64,000 bases of DNA from Gemmatimonadota bacterium (GCA_027622655.1 JAQBYI010000002.1:34833-98832); one strand, 5' to 3'; positions 43,887 through 53,018 are shown, numbered from the stretch's first letter. A program made the numbers and translations. The notes: generated by a model from the letters alone, not told the origin.

Positions 43887-45025
43887 CAGGAATGCTCGGG
43901 GGTTGAGTGGTATCGCGCGAGCCAATCGTGGCTCCACGCATCGAAAGTTCCGTCGGCGATTGCGGTGCGTGCGCGCCGCATCAACGCGATGAGGAAATGT
44001 ACATTGTGCAGGGAGAGCAGGCGCGGCCCGAGCATTTCGTCGGCGTGGATCAGGTGGCGGAGGTAGGCGCGCGAGAACCGGTGACACGTCGCGCAGCCAC
44101 ACTCGGCCTCGATTGGCCGGTCGTCCAGCCGATGGGCGGCGTTCTTCATGTTGAGCCGCCCGGTCGATGTCAGTGCGGTGCCGTTGCGCCCCATTCGCGT
44201 CGGCGCGACACAATCGAAAAGGTCCACACCGCGGGCGACGCCCTCGATCAGGTCCTCGGGGTAGCCGACGCCCATCAGGTATCGCGGCCGATCACGCGGC
44301 AGCGCGGCGTCGCACACCTCGAGCATCTCGTACATCGCCGGCTTTCCCTCGCCAACGGAGAGGCCGCCGATGGCAATCCCGCGCCAATCTCCTGACCCGA
44401 CGATCCGGGCGGCCGCGTCGCGCCGGAGGGTGGCGTGCACTCCGCCCTGCACGATCGGAAAGAGCGCCTGTTGCTGGGGTGTGTCGGCCGACAGCCGTGC
44501 AAATTCGGAGGCGCAGCGATCAAGCCATCGCATACTCCTCTCGCTCGCGTCGAGCGCCGCCGCATGGTCACTCTGTCCCGGAATCACGTGGTCGAACTGC
44601 ATTATCACGTCGGCGCCGAGGTTGACCTCAATCGCCATTACCGACTCGGGCGTGAAATGCCGCTCGGAACCGTCGATGTGCGAACGAAACGTCACGCCGT
44701 CTTCCGTCACCGCGTTCAGCGAGGCGAGTGAAAAGACCTGAAACCCGCCGGAGTCCGTGAGAATCGGCCCGTGCCACCCCATGAATCGATGCAGTCCGCC
44801 CAGAGTGCGAATCGCTTCGTCGCCCGGGCGAAGGTGCAGGTGATACGCATTTGCCAGGATCATCTCGGCGTGCATCGTGCGGAGTTCGTCCGGGTCGAGC
44901 GCCTTCACGGTCGCGAGCGTACCGACCGGCATGAAGGCGGGCGTTTCGACGGTGCCATGCGGCGTCTGAAACACGCCGGTTCGGGCACTCCCCGTGGTTG
45001 CCGTCACGTCAAATCCGAAGGTCAC
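43886..45025 (-). CDS. tgt: tRNA-guanine transglycosylase
   Basis: 379 aa. T-P-A-F-M-P-V-G-T at the N-terminus, the catalytic D-S-G-G-F-Q-V-F, F-P-I-V-Q-G-G-V and F-D-C-V-A-P-T-R (nucleophile Asp) are present. The zinc site is C-x-C-x-x-C plus a distant His (E-C-G-C-A-T-C). It swaps G34 for preQ1 in GUN-anticodon tRNAs on the way to queuosine; queA directly upstream does the next step. They overlap by 4 bp. Confidence 0.96.
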   Translation of the reverse strand: MTFGFDVTATTGSARTGVFQTPHGTVETPAFMPVGTLATVKALDPDELRTMHAEMILANAYHLHLRPGDEAIRTLGGLHRFMGWHGPILTDSGGFQVFSLASLNAVTEDGVTFRSHIDGSERHFTPESVMAIEVNLGADVIMQFDHVIPGQSDHAAALDASERSMRWLDRCASEFARLSADTPQQQALFPIVQGGVHATLRRDAAARIVGSGDWRGIAIGGLSVGEGKPAMYEMLEVCDAALPRDRPRYLMGVGYPEDLIEGVARGVDLFDCVAPTRMGRNGTALTSTGRLNMKNAAHRLDDRPIEAECGCATCHRFSRAYLRHLIHADEMLGPRLLSLHNVHFLIALMRRARTAIADGTFDAWSHDWLARYHSTPEHS

Positions 45026-46062
45026 AGAATCACCATCGCGTCGCCGTACGAATAGAAACGGTAGCGCTCACGCACCGCTTCGGCGTACGCGCGCATCGTG
45101 AGATCGTATCCGGCAAACGCCGCGACGAGCATTAGCAGGGTGGAGCGGGGGAGGTGGAAGTTCGTGATGAGCCGGTCTACCGCGCGAACGACGTACGGTG
45201 GATGAATGAAGATTGAAGTGTTGCCGGTTCCAGCGCGAACGGTCCGGTCGTCCGATACGACGGTTTCGAGTGTCCGGAGCGTCGTCGTGCCCACGGCCCA
45301 TACCGCGCCGCCGACCGCGCGCGCCGCATTGATTGCAGCGGCGGTTTCCGCAGGCACGCTGTACTCCTCCTCGTGCATCACGTGATCGGCGATTTCGTCC
45401 GCGTCCACGGGCCGGAATGTTCCGGCGCCGACGTGCAGCACGACGTCCCTGACTGCGACGCCCCCGGCTGCAAGTGCGGCCAGCAGTGCTGGCGTGAAGT
45501 GGAGCCCCGCGGTTGGTGCCGCGACCGATCCGGATTCGTTTGCGTATACGGTCTGATACCGGCTCGCGTCCGACGGCTCGTCCGCGCGCTCGATGTACGG
45601 CGGGAGCGGGATATGGCCGTGCCGCTCGATTGCCTCAGCCACCGGGCCGGACGCGCGGAGGCGTACCATGCGTGTGCGCCGGTCGGTGACCGACACGATC
45701 TCCGCGTCAAATCCGTCTGCAATGTGCACCACACGGGGCGGATGCAGCTTCCCTCCGGGATTCACCATCGCTTCCCACAGGTCGTCACCGGCTGCCTTGA
45801 GAAGGAAAATCTCGGCCGGTGCACCGGAATCCCGCGTGCCGAGCAGACGCGCACGGAATACGCGGGTGGTATTTCGTACCAGTAGGTCACCCGGCGCGAC
45901 GAGCGATGGCAGGTCGCGAAACCCGCGGTGCTCGATTGTCCCCGTGTCGCGGTGCACGACCATCAACCGACTGTCGTCGCGGCTGGCGAGCGGCGCTTGC
46001 GCGACGAGCTCGGCCGGAAGTCCGTAGTCGAAGTCTGCGGTGCGGTAGGGAGGCGCGGTCAC
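45022..46062 (-). CDS. queA: S-adenosylmethionine:tRNA ribosyltransferase-isomerase QueA
   Basis: 346 aa. F-D-Y-G-L-P-A-E-L-V-A-Q at the N-terminus, L-L-V-R-N-T-T-R-V-F, A-A-P-T-A-G-L-H-F-T and the C-terminal R-F-Y-S-Y-G-D-A-M are QueA signatures. It converts preQ1 in tRNA to epoxyqueuosine using SAM. It is coupled with tgt (4-bp overlap) and preceded by ruvB (6-bp gap), a frequent ruvAB-queA-tgt arrangement. Confidence 0.96.
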   Translation of the reverse strand: MTAPPYRTADFDYGLPAELVAQAPLASRDDSRLMVVHRDTGTIEHRGFRDLPSLVAPGDLLVRNTTRVFRARLLGTRDSGAPAEIFLLKAAGDDLWEAMVNPGGKLHPPRVVHIADGFDAEIVSVTDRRTRMVRLRASGPVAEAIERHGHIPLPPYIERADEPSDASRYQTVYANESGSVAAPTAGLHFTPALLAALAAGGVAVRDVVLHVGAGTFRPVDADEIADHVMHEEEYSVPAETAAAINAARAVGGAVWAVGTTTLRTLETVVSDDRTVRAGTGNTSIFIHPPYVVRAVDRLITNFHLPRSTLLMLVAAFAGYDLTMRAYAEAVRERYRFYSYGDAMVIL

Positions 46063-46068
46063 CGCAAG

Positions 46069-47097
46069 CTAGAGGAGCTCGCCCTGTGCGACAGTGCCCG
46101 TCGGTACCTGGTAGCCGAAGTGCCGGTACGCCTGCGCCGTTGCCATTCGACCGCGCGCTGTGCGGTGCAGCAACCCGTTTTGCACGAGGTAGGGTTCATA
46201 GACCTCTTCGATCGTGCCCGGGTCCTCGCCAATCGCTGCTGCCAGCGACTGAACACCCACAGGCCCGCCATCGAACTTTTCGATGATAGTCTTGACGATT
46301 CTCGCATCCATGTCGTCGAGTCCGAAATCGTCCACGTCAAGCATGGCGAGCGCATCGCACGCGACTGCTTTGGTAATAATGCCGTCGGCCCGCACCTGCG
46401 CGAAATCACGAATCCGTCGCAGAAGCCGGTTGGCGATGCGAGGGGTGCCCCGCGACCGGCGGGCGATCTCATGGGCGCCGTCGTCGTGCAGCTCCACCGC
46501 GATCACCGACGCCGTTCGTCGCACGATCTCTTCGAGTTCGTGAGACGGGTAAAAATCGAGTCGCATCGCGAGGCCGAACCGCGCGCGCATTGGCGGCGTG
46601 AGCAACCCGAAACGCGTGGTCGCGCCAACGAGCGTGAAGCGCTCGATCGTCATCGTCACGGTTTGCGCGTGCGGCCCGTCGGAGAGCCGGATGTCGATCT
46701 TGAAGTCCTCCATCGCCGGATAGAGGAACTCCTCGATGATGGGTCGCAGTCTGTGTATTTCGTCGATGAAAAGAATGTCGCCGGGCCGCAGGTTCGTGAG
46801 CGTCCCAACCAGGTCTGCCGGCTTTTCGAGAGCCGGGCCGGACGTCGTGTGGATATTGACGCCCAACTCGCGTGCGATGAGCTCCGCGAGCGTTGTCTTG
46901 CCGAGTCCGGGGGGGCCGTGAAAGAGCGTGTGGTCCAGCGGTTCGCGGCGGCCGAGCGCGGCCTGGATCGCGATGTCGAGCGATTCCTTGAGTTTCGCCT
47001 GCCCAATGAATTCGGCGAGCCGCTGCGGGCGCAGCTTGAGCTCGACGACCGATTCCTCGGTGATCGCTTCGGGCGTTGTGATTTCGGCGCGCGCCAT
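46069..47097 (-). CDS. ruvB: Holliday junction branch migration helicase RuvB
   Basis: 342 aa. Walker [11 protein letters not shown], Walker [20 protein letters not shown] and the C-terminal winged-helix R-T-A-R-G-R-M are present. It is the hexameric motor of RuvAB in recombinational repair. The gene lies 12 bp after ruvA. Confidence 0.97.
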   Translation of the reverse strand: MARAEITTPEAITEESVVELKLRPQRLAEFIGQAKLKESLDIAIQAALGRREPLDHTLFHGPPGLGKTTLAELIARELGVNIHTTSGPALEKPADLVGTLTNLRPGDILFIDEIHRLRPIIEEFLYPAMEDFKIDIRLSDGPHAQTVTMTIERFTLVGATTRFGLLTPPMRARFGLAMRLDFYPSHELEEIVRRTASVIAVELHDDGAHEIARRSRGTPRIANRLLRRIRDFAQVRADGIITKAVACDALAMLDVDDFGLDDMDARIVKTIIEKFDGGPVGVQSLAAAIGEDPGTIEEVYEPYLVQNGLLHRTARGRMATAQAYRHFGYQVPTGTVAQGELL

Positions 47098-47109
47098 CGT
47101 CAGCGAAAG

Positions 47110-47715
47110 CTAACGCCGCTGCAGTTCCGCGAGCCCGGCGCGCACGAGGGCGGCGGTGCCGTCGCCGCCAGCCGGCTTCTTTTCGAGCGCTTTGCGCACG
47201 GCCCGTTCGGCGTCGTTGTGCGAATAGCCGAGCGAGACGAGGGCCCGCACCGCATCCGCGCCGCAGCCGTCGAGCGACGTGTCGGAACCAGAAGAGTCGG
47301 GGCCGGCAAACTCCTTCATCTTGTCGCCGAGTTCCACGCAGAGTCGTTCCGCCACCTTCTTGCCGACGCGAGGCACCGATTGGAGCGTCGTGAGATCGCG
47401 CTCTCGAATCGCGCGAACGACACGCGACGCACCCAGCGCGGAAAGCAGTCCAAGCGCCAACGCCGGCCCGACTCCGCTGCCGCCCAACAGAGCGTAGAAC
47501 AACGCGCGATCGCTGTCCGACGCAAATCCAAAGAGCAGCCACCCGTCTTCCTTGACGACCAGAGCGGTGTGCAGTTCAACCTGATCGCCAACGCGGGGAA
47601 GCGATTCCAGGACGCCGAGCGGAATCTGCACGACGTATCCCACTCCGCCCGACGTCATCACCTCAATGCGGTCAATGCGCTTGGCGACGAGCGTGCCCTT
47701 CACGCGTGAGATCAT
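47110..47715 (-). CDS. ruvA: Holliday junction binding protein RuvA
   Basis: 201 aa from ATG 47715, which overlaps the ruvC stop as ATGA. The N-terminal OB fold begins I-S-R-V-K-G-T-L-V; the helix-hairpin-helix region contains L-L-G-G-S-G-V-G-P-A-L-A and V-P-R-V-G-K-K-V-A-E-R-L; the C-terminal domain III includes A-L-V-S-L-G-Y-S. Tetramers hold the four-way junction for RuvB and RuvC. Confidence 0.96.
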   Translation of the reverse strand: MISRVKGTLVAKRIDRIEVMTSGGVGYVVQIPLGVLESLPRVGDQVELHTALVVKEDGWLLFGFASDSDRALFYALLGGSGVGPALALGLLSALGASRVVRAIRERDLTTLQSVPRVGKKVAERLCVELGDKMKEFAGPDSSGSDTSLDGCGADAVRALVSLGYSHNDAERAVRKALEKKPAGGDGTAALVRAGLAELQRR

Positions 47716-48287
47716 CGGCCCACTGGCGGTCGCAGTCGCGAGAGGTTCGGCCGCAGGACAGCAGGCATCGGCCTGCCCGCAGGAACGCGGCGGAGCAGCG
47801 CCACGCGTCCTGCGAACCCTGCTCCCATGACGCAAGTGAGTGCGCACGCCACGCCGTCGGCGGCGTCGGCGGGCTGCGGGGCGTGTTTGAGGCGGAGCAA
47901 TCGCGCGACCATTGCCTGGACCTGGGCCTTGGTGGCCGAACCCGTTCCGACGACGGTCTTCTTCACGAGCTTCGGCGCGTATTCGTGCACCGAAATGCCG
48001 GCGCGTTCGCCGGCCAGCAGAATTACGCCCCGCGCGTGCCCGAGCACGACCGTCGTACGAACGTTCTTGGCGTAGAAGACTGCCTCGACCGCCATAGCGT
48101 CCGGAGAGTGCCGCTCGATGACCTCCGAAATGCCGTCGAAGATCTCACACACCCGCTTGGCGAGCGATGTCTTGGGCGATGTCCGAATGACGCCGCATTC
48201 CAGCAGCGTGGGCCCACCGGGCTCGCCGCCCTTCACCACGCCGTAGCCGGTCGCGGCGGTACCCGGGTCGACGCCGAGGACGATCAC
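47712..48287 (-). CDS. ruvC: Holliday junction resolvase RuvC
   Basis: 191 aa from GTG 48287 (V-I-V-L-G-V-D-P-G-T); the upstream extension to 48341 would enter yebC. Catalytic acids are in L-G-V-D-P-G-T, A-V-E-A-V-F and the C-terminal D-A-A-D-G-V-A region. The tail after the fold is longer and more basic than usual (~35 extra residues). It cuts Holliday junctions with RuvAB. Confidence 0.95.
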   Translation of the reverse strand: MIVLGVDPGTAATGYGVVKGGEPGGPTLLECGVIRTSPKTSLAKRVCEIFDGISEVIERHSPDAMAVEAVFYAKNVRTTVVLGHARGVILLAGERAGISVHEYAPKLVKKTVVGTGSATKAQVQAMVARLLRLKHAPQPADAADGVACALTCVMGAGFAGRVALLRRVPAGRPMPAVLRPNLSRLRPPVGR

Positions 48288-48297
48288 CGTATCGCTG

Positions 48298-49041
48298 TCA
48301 GTTCTGCGCCATCGCCGAGACGTCCATATCGAAGTTGGCATCGACTTTCTGGACGTCGTCGAGATCCTCCAACGCCTCCAGCAGGCGCACCAGCGCCTCG
48401 GCGTTTTCCCCTTCCACGCGCACGGTGGTCTTCGGAATCCACGAGAGCTCCGCGTGCTCAGCTTTCAGCCCTGCGGACTCGAGCGAATCCTTCACGGCGT
48501 GCAGGTCCGATGGCGCCGTCGTAATGACGAAAGCGTCGTCGTCCTTGACGACGTCTTCGGCGCCTGCCTCGAGCGCATGCTCCATCACAACCTCTTCGGT
48601 CGTGCTCGCCGCGGGGACCGTCAACTGACCCTTCCGGTCGAACAGGAACGCCACGGAGTTCGTCGTACCGAGATTCCCGTTGCCACGCGTCAGCTTCGCG
48701 CGCACTTCGGCGACCGTGCGCGTGGGGTTGTCGGTGAGCGTCTGAATCATCAGCGCGACGCCGCCGGGCCCGTACGCCTCGTACATCGCTTCCACGTAGT
48801 CCACGCCTTCGAGCTCGCCCGTCCCTTTCAACACCGCGCGCTCGATGTTGTCCTTGGGCATCGATTGCGCCTTGGCGCTCTCAATGGCGGTCCGAAGCCG
48901 CGGATTGCCAGCCGGATCGCCGCCGCCCTGTTTGGCCGCCACCGTGATTTCGCGGATCAGCTTGGTGAACATGGCATTACGCTTGGCGTCAGTGGCCGCC
49001 TTGTAGTGCTTGATCTGCTTCCATTTGCTGTGACCGGCCAT
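48298..49041 (-). CDS. yebC: YebC/PmpR-family protein (TACO1-like)
   Basis: 247 aa from ATG 49041, GGAAGAG upstream. The N-terminal M-A-G-H-S-K-W-K-Q-I-K-H and D-A-K-R, and the middle Y-E-A-Y-G-P-G-G-V-A are the family signature. Members act as ribosome-associated factors that help translate difficult motifs, or as transcription regulators. It is the first gene of the yebC-ruvC-ruvA-ruvB-queA-tgt-yajC-def-fmt operon. Confidence 0.95.
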   Translation of the reverse strand: MAGHSKWKQIKHYKAATDAKRNAMFTKLIREITVAAKQGGGDPAGNPRLRTAIESAKAQSMPKDNIERAVLKGTGELEGVDYVEAMYEAYGPGGVALMIQTLTDNPTRTVAEVRAKLTRGNGNLGTTNSVAFLFDRKGQLTVPAASTTEEVVMEHALEAGAEDVVKDDDAFVITTAPSDLHAVKDSLESAGLKAEHAELSWIPKTTVRVEGENAEALVRLLEALEDLDDVQKVDANFDMDVSAMAQN

Positions 49042-49082
49042 GCGACTCTTCCGCGTGCAGTGAGTGTCGGGCGAACAGTCGA

Positions 49083-49111
49083 AAGATAGCAACGCCCCAC
49101 TGAGTCCGTAA
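49083..49111 (-). promoter_or_regulatory. promoter of the yebC-fmt operon
   Basis: Minus strand TTACGG (49111-49106), 17-nt spacer, TATCTT (49088-49083). The leader to ATG 49041 is ~35 nt and holds the ribosome-binding site. Confidence 0.5.
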
Positions 49112-49118
49112 CGCGCCC

Positions 49119-49157
49119 AAAAAAAGAAACGGGGCGAAGTCGTGAGACTTCGCCCCG
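49119..49157 (-). terminator. rho-independent terminator
   Basis: A 12-bp perfect stem CGGGGCGAAGTC - GTGA - GACTTCGCCCCG (49130-49157) is followed on the minus strand by TTTCTTTTTTT. It terminates the minus-strand group ending with the broken barrel gene and insulates the yebC promoter. Confidence 0.88.
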
Positions 49158-49200
49158 CCGCTACAGCGTCGCTACGGCGCCGCTACGGCGCCGCTACGGT
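49157..49200. repeat. four tandem 11-bp repeats, G(C/T)CGCTACGGC
   Basis: Units at 49157, 49168, 49179 and 49190 read GCCGCTACAGC, GTCGCTACGGC, GCCGCTACGGC and GCCGCTACGGT. They fill the space between the terminator stem and the end of the broken barrel gene (stop at 49211-49213). Confidence 0.85.
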
Positions 49201-49210
49201 GCTGTGTGCG

Positions 49211-50290
49211 TCAGCGAACTCGAATGAGTAACGAGCCGCGGAAGCCCTGCACGTCGATCGACGTCGCGCTGCCCGCAGGGTACACATTGCCGATCGAGTA
49301 GGTCGCCGACGGGTTCACCGACAGCCCCATCCACTCGAATCTGAGGCGCAAACCGCCGGTGCCCACAGCGCCGGCTTTTTCCGCATCGCGCATCCAAGCC
49401 CGGCCTTCGATGCTCGGCTGGACGTATACGCTGCCCATCTCGAACCCAAAGGCAACGTTCACGTTCGAGATGTTCTCCGACGGCGCAACCGCGCCAATCT
49501 GCTGCCCCTTTGCGCGGTAGAGGTCCTACGCGCCAATGGTCCACTCGCCACGCTCGGTCGGAATCGAAATCGTCGCTTGTCCGAGCGTACGCGCTCCGGT
49601 CGCGAAGGTCGTCGAATCAGCCTTATCGTCGGTGAAAGTGGAGAACGTGCCTGCGAGCGAGAGGCGGCCGTCGCCGATCGAACGATCGAGGCCGATTCGC
49701 GCGCGCGACTCGCTGCCCGGCTCGAACCTCAGAACCGCATCCTGCACCTTGTAGGCGTCAAACGGCGATGAATACCTGAAGCTTCCGGCAAAGCCGACGT
49801 TCCACTCGCCCCACGTCTTGGCGAGCGCGAGCCCGCTCGTAATCGCAGACCCGCTTCCCATCGATGACACAGGGTACAGGAGGAACTGGCTCCCGATTTG
49901 TCCGGCGGCTTCCTGCTGGGCGTCAGGAACCTCGTACATGCCCGTTGGCACATTCACGCCAAGCGTGATAATCGCCGTGTTGTCAAAGAACGACAGGTTG
50001 CCGCGCAGCTGCGTATCTGTGAGGCCGCTGATCTTGCTCGACTCGACACCATTCGAGCTGACGCGGCTGTTCGCCCACGAACTGGACAGGTCAATCGTGA
50101 AGCGCTCGCTCACTGGAAGAATGAACGCGAGCGGCACAGAGAGCTGTGTGACGGTCTTTTCGGTGGCTCCTGTTCCGATCTTGTAGTTCACGTACTGCGG
50201 ACCGAAAATCGCGGCGAGGTCGCCGAACCCCTGCGCCGACGCGGCGGGAGCAATGGCCGCAAACGCCAGGATGGCGATGGTATTTCGCAT
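49211..50290 (-). pseudogene. outer-membrane beta-barrel protein with an in-frame TAG
   Basis: The ATG at 50290 has AGGAG nine bases upstream and opens a signal peptide ending A-S-A-Q. The mature part is amphipathic beta strand throughout (F-T-I-D-L-S-S-S-W, F-F-D-N-T-A-I-I-T-L-G-V-N-V, G-S-F-R-Y-S-S-P-F) and ends L-L-I-R-V-R, resembling outer-membrane porin-like or transporter barrels. The frame stops at TAG 49526-49528 (E-W-T-I-G-A-stop) and continues in the same frame as D-L-Y-R-A-K-G-Q-Q-I-G to 49211. A Tyr codon would restore it. The lost ~104 C-terminal residues include the last strands, so the product should not fold. It lies 12 bp after the next broken gene. Confidence 0.75.
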
Positions 50291-50302
50291 AGTAGCCATC
50301 TC

Positions 50303-51674
50303 CTATGGCTTCCTGATGACGATCGTCACCTGGCCGATCCGCGTAGCGGGCTGGTCGGTGCCGGTCTTTTCGGCAACCGGATTGGTTGTCGGCGGTGCTG
50401 CCGTACCGGTGGTCGTTCCGCCGGTTGAACCCTGCACGATCGTGGTTGTGGTCGGATTCACGTCACCAACCGCGTTGTTCAGGGTGACGTTCAGCGATAC
50501 ATCAGTGGTGCTCCCGCGCTGCGCGGCCGACACGACCTGACCCTCGCTTGAGTTGCGGAGCCCCTGCTAGACTGTTGCGCTCGAGAACTGCGAACCGCTC
50601 CTCGCGGCCGCTGCCGATTGTGAACGCTGCAACGCAGCGCCAAAGCCCGGGTCGAGTGACCGCGCACTCTCAAAGAGCGCGATCGCATCGTCGAGCCGGC
50701 CATCGTCTTCGGCCATCAGGCCGCGACTGTACGCGAGAAACGCCTGCAGGCTGGGAACGCGGCGTCGGTCGAACTCGGCCCGCTCCGACGCCGTGAGCAC
50801 CACGCTCATCTGCGCGAAGACGTCAAGCACGAAGTCCTTACTCGAGATCGAAAATGGCGTCGAGTGAACCGTTGGCCTGCGGGTTCGACGTGATGACGGA
50901 CGTGTTGGTGTTCACCACCGCACCCGTGAGGTTGATCTGATTTGCGTTCGGAGCGATGATCTGTCCGTTCAGAATGCTTCCCGCGGCAATGAGCTTTCCG
51001 GCCCGGGTAGCGGTCGCGGCGTCAACCTGCGCCGACTCACCCAGGCGGATCTCATCGGCGATGGCCTGCATGCGATCACGCTCCAGCACTCTGAGCGAAC
51101 CGGCGCGACTAAGGTCCGTTACGATCAGGTCGGCCATTCCGCGTTCGAGCGGAAGGAGCGTGCTGTCGGCACAACTGCATTTGAACGGCAGTACCGCGAT
51201 GGTCGTGGCCGGCGACTGGGCGCCGCGGAGCTGTTGTTCGTTGGCAACGGCCTGAGCCGCGGAGGCCTTCAACTCGTCTTTCGCCATCGAAACGAGCCGC
51301 TCGGTGATTTGTCTGCGAATCTTCCCGGTTTTCCCGACCTCGAGGTACCACGTGTAGGCAGCCTTCGCCGCCGTGAAGTCGTTGAGTTGTTCGGACGCCA
51401 TGCCTGAATACAGGGCGCTCACCCCGTTTTTCGGGTCGAGCTGGCGCGCCTGGTCGAGGACGGTCCTGGCCTCCTGGAACCGATTCAGCTCGAAATATTT
51501 GTACCCGACGGCCACCAACGCCTTCACGGAGTTTGGATTGGCCGCCACTTTGCGCTGGAGTTTTGCAAGCGCAGGGTCGCTGGTTACAGCGATTTCCTGC
51601 GCCCCGGCCAGAGCCGGCGCGAGGCTGAGCAGGGCCAACGTCAGGATGAAGCGCGCGCGTACGATGCGTCCCAT
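50303..51674 (-). pseudogene. secreted TPR / CsgG-like protein, broken by frameshift and stop
   Basis: ATG 51674 has AGGAG eight bases upstream and a signal peptide ending A-G-A-Q. Two TPR-like repeats (A-L-V-A-V-G-Y-K-Y-F-E-L-N-R-F, S-A-L-Y-S-G-M-A-S-E-Q-L) precede a CsgG/FlgO-like domain (I-A-V-L-P-F, A-D-L-I-V-T-D-L-S, L-R-V-L-E-R). The frame ends with F-D-L-E-TAA at 50838, but dropping the T restores K-D-F-V-L-D-V-F-A-Q-M, then A-F-L-A-Y-S-R-G-L and A-L-F-E-S-A-R-S-L-D-P. A second stop, TAG 50567-50569, interrupts before a Thr-rich C-terminus ending I-V-I-R-K-P. It was probably a periplasmic regulator or assembly factor for the barrel gene next to it. Confidence 0.75.
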
Positions 51675-51684
51675 CAGTTCACTC

Positions 51685-52539
51685 CTATAGGTCAGGATCA
51701 AGCATGTCTTCGAAGCGAAGCCATTGCTTGTAAAAATACGAGTCCACGTAGCCTGTTCCGCCATTCCGGTTCTTCAGAACGAGCAGCTCGGTGGCGCCGT
51801 CTACGCCCGTACCGGGCTGTTGCATCTCCTCACGATATACACCCAAAACGACGTCGGCGTGCTGCTTTACTGCCCCGAGCGGATCGAAATCACCGAGCGT
51901 CGGTCGTTCACCGGCGCGCTCGCTCGGCAGATTCGGGAAATCGGCCGTTGCAACAATCGCGGCCCCAGAAGCTAGTGCGAGCGCCTTTAGTCCACGTACT
52001 GCCGTCGCCAGTTCTTCGGCCTGATCGCGCACGCCAAGCGTGAGCGCCTGAAGCGGATCCACAAACGCCACCTGCAGATCAAGCGTCCGGCGAAGCGCAT
52101 CGCCAAGCGTGTCTATGCCGCCCGGCGGAAGGACCTCGATGATCGGAGCTCCGTCGCGGAGGCGCACGGCCGCCGCGCCAACCGCCGCGCGTGTGACCTC
52201 ACCGAGCGTGCCCCGCCGAATGTCGTCCACACGGGCCCGCCCCTCGATGGCAAGGATCCGCTCCATCACCCGGTCTACCGACATCTCGGCCGAGAAGAAG
52301 GCCGAATTGACGCCGCTTTGTGCCATCCGGAGTGCCATCGCCAACGTGAGCGCCGACTTACCCGCGCCTACCTCGCCGCCCACCACCACGAGATCGCCAC
52401 GGCGCAATCCGCTGCCGAGCCACTTGTCGATGCTCGGAAACCCAGTCGCAAACGCGTCTCCCGTCGCCACGCCGTCGGCGGCGGCGTCTACGCGCTGAAC
52501 AAGGCGCGAGAGCGGCGAAAGATCCGTGTTACGAAGCAT
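51685..52539 (-). CDS. stand-alone DnaB/RadA-like RecA-fold ATPase
   Basis: 284 aa from ATG 52539 (a TTG at 52566 is possible). A single RecA-fold domain: W-L-G-S-G-L-R-R-G-D-L, Walker A G-G-E-V-G-A-G-K-S-A, F-S-A-E-M-S, Walker B A-F-V-D-P-L-Q-A-L and V-L-K-N-R-N-G-G-T-G near the C-terminus. This matches the C-terminal domain of replicative helicase DnaB; the N-terminal primase-binding domain is missing. It could be a helicase-like accessory or a KaiC-type regulator. It is intact although the two genes after it (10 bp spacing) are broken. Confidence 0.8.
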   Translation of the reverse strand: MLRNTDLSPLSRLVQRVDAAADGVATGDAFATGFPSIDKWLGSGLRRGDLVVVGGEVGAGKSALTLAMALRMAQSGVNSAFFSAEMSVDRVMERILAIEGRARVDDIRRGTLGEVTRAAVGAAAVRLRDGAPIIEVLPPGGIDTLGDALRRTLDLQVAFVDPLQALTLGVRDQAEELATAVRGLKALALASGAAIVATADFPNLPSERAGERPTLGDFDPLGAVKQHADVVLGVYREEMQQPGTGVDGATELLVLKNRNGGTGYVDSYFYKQWLRFEDMLDPDL

Positions 52540-52625
52540 GGGTGGCGAAATCAGAGTAGGCGGCAATCATACGGAACCGGCGCTTGGGGCCGCAAGTCGC
52601 TGTGGCCAATAGCGTTGCGCCAACA

Positions 52626-53018
52626 TCACAGTGCCAGAGCCAGACGGAGCGAATCAAGCTCAGAACGTGCCGCCCGGTCGAGGTACGGCGCCGTGACGTC
52701 GGTCACCTTTGCCAGTGCGGCGGCCACCGCTTCGGCGTTCCCCGAAACGGTGATGTCGATCAGCCGTGTGAGGGCGATCTTGGGAGCCCCCGGTATGGCA
52801 ATGGTACCGAGCCAATGACGGGCGGCATCGGCCCGCGCGCGCCGCTGAGCTACGGTGAGCGCGTGCGGGGCGATCGCTCCGGCTGCGAGGCGTGCTCCAA
52901 GGAGCACCCCCAGCAACACCTCGCGGGGGCCGCCAATCGCCGCGCGCCCCGCGGCGACTGCCACGGCACGGAACCTGAAAGAGGGAGCGGCAAGCGCAAA
53001 GGGAGAGGGGCCGAGCAC
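52626..53018 (-). CDS. hypothetical helical protein
   Basis: 130 aa from GTG 53018, chosen because a TATAAT box lies exactly six bases upstream; the ORF could extend to 53057 across the promoter. Ala-rich helices dominate (A-V-A-V-A-A-G-R-A-A, A-Q-R-R-A-R-A-D-A-A-R-H-W-L), with a middle L-T-R-L-I-D-I-T-V-S-G-N and a C-terminal Y-L-D-R-A-A-R-S-E-L-D-S-L. No leader, motif or known family recognised. It diverges from the PorX gene and precedes the DnaB-like gene by 86 bp, in which I see nothing else. Confidence 0.6.
   Translation of the reverse strand: MLGPSPFALAAPSFRFRAVAVAAGRAAIGGPREVLLGVLLGARLAAGAIAPHALTVAQRRARADAARHWLGTIAIPGAPKIALTRLIDITVSGNAEAVAAALAKVTDVTAPYLDRAARSELDSLRLALAL

Noticed and set aside
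45928..47709. 593-codon plus ORF over queA-ruvB-ruvA
   Set aside because: Antisense to three certain genes; Arg/His/Glu-rich translation without a domain.
3347..50569. Idea that TAG is recoded as an amino acid here
   Set aside because: Intact genes such as def and yebC-operon members end with TAG, the four in-frame stops include a TAA, and several affected genes also have indels; decay is simpler.
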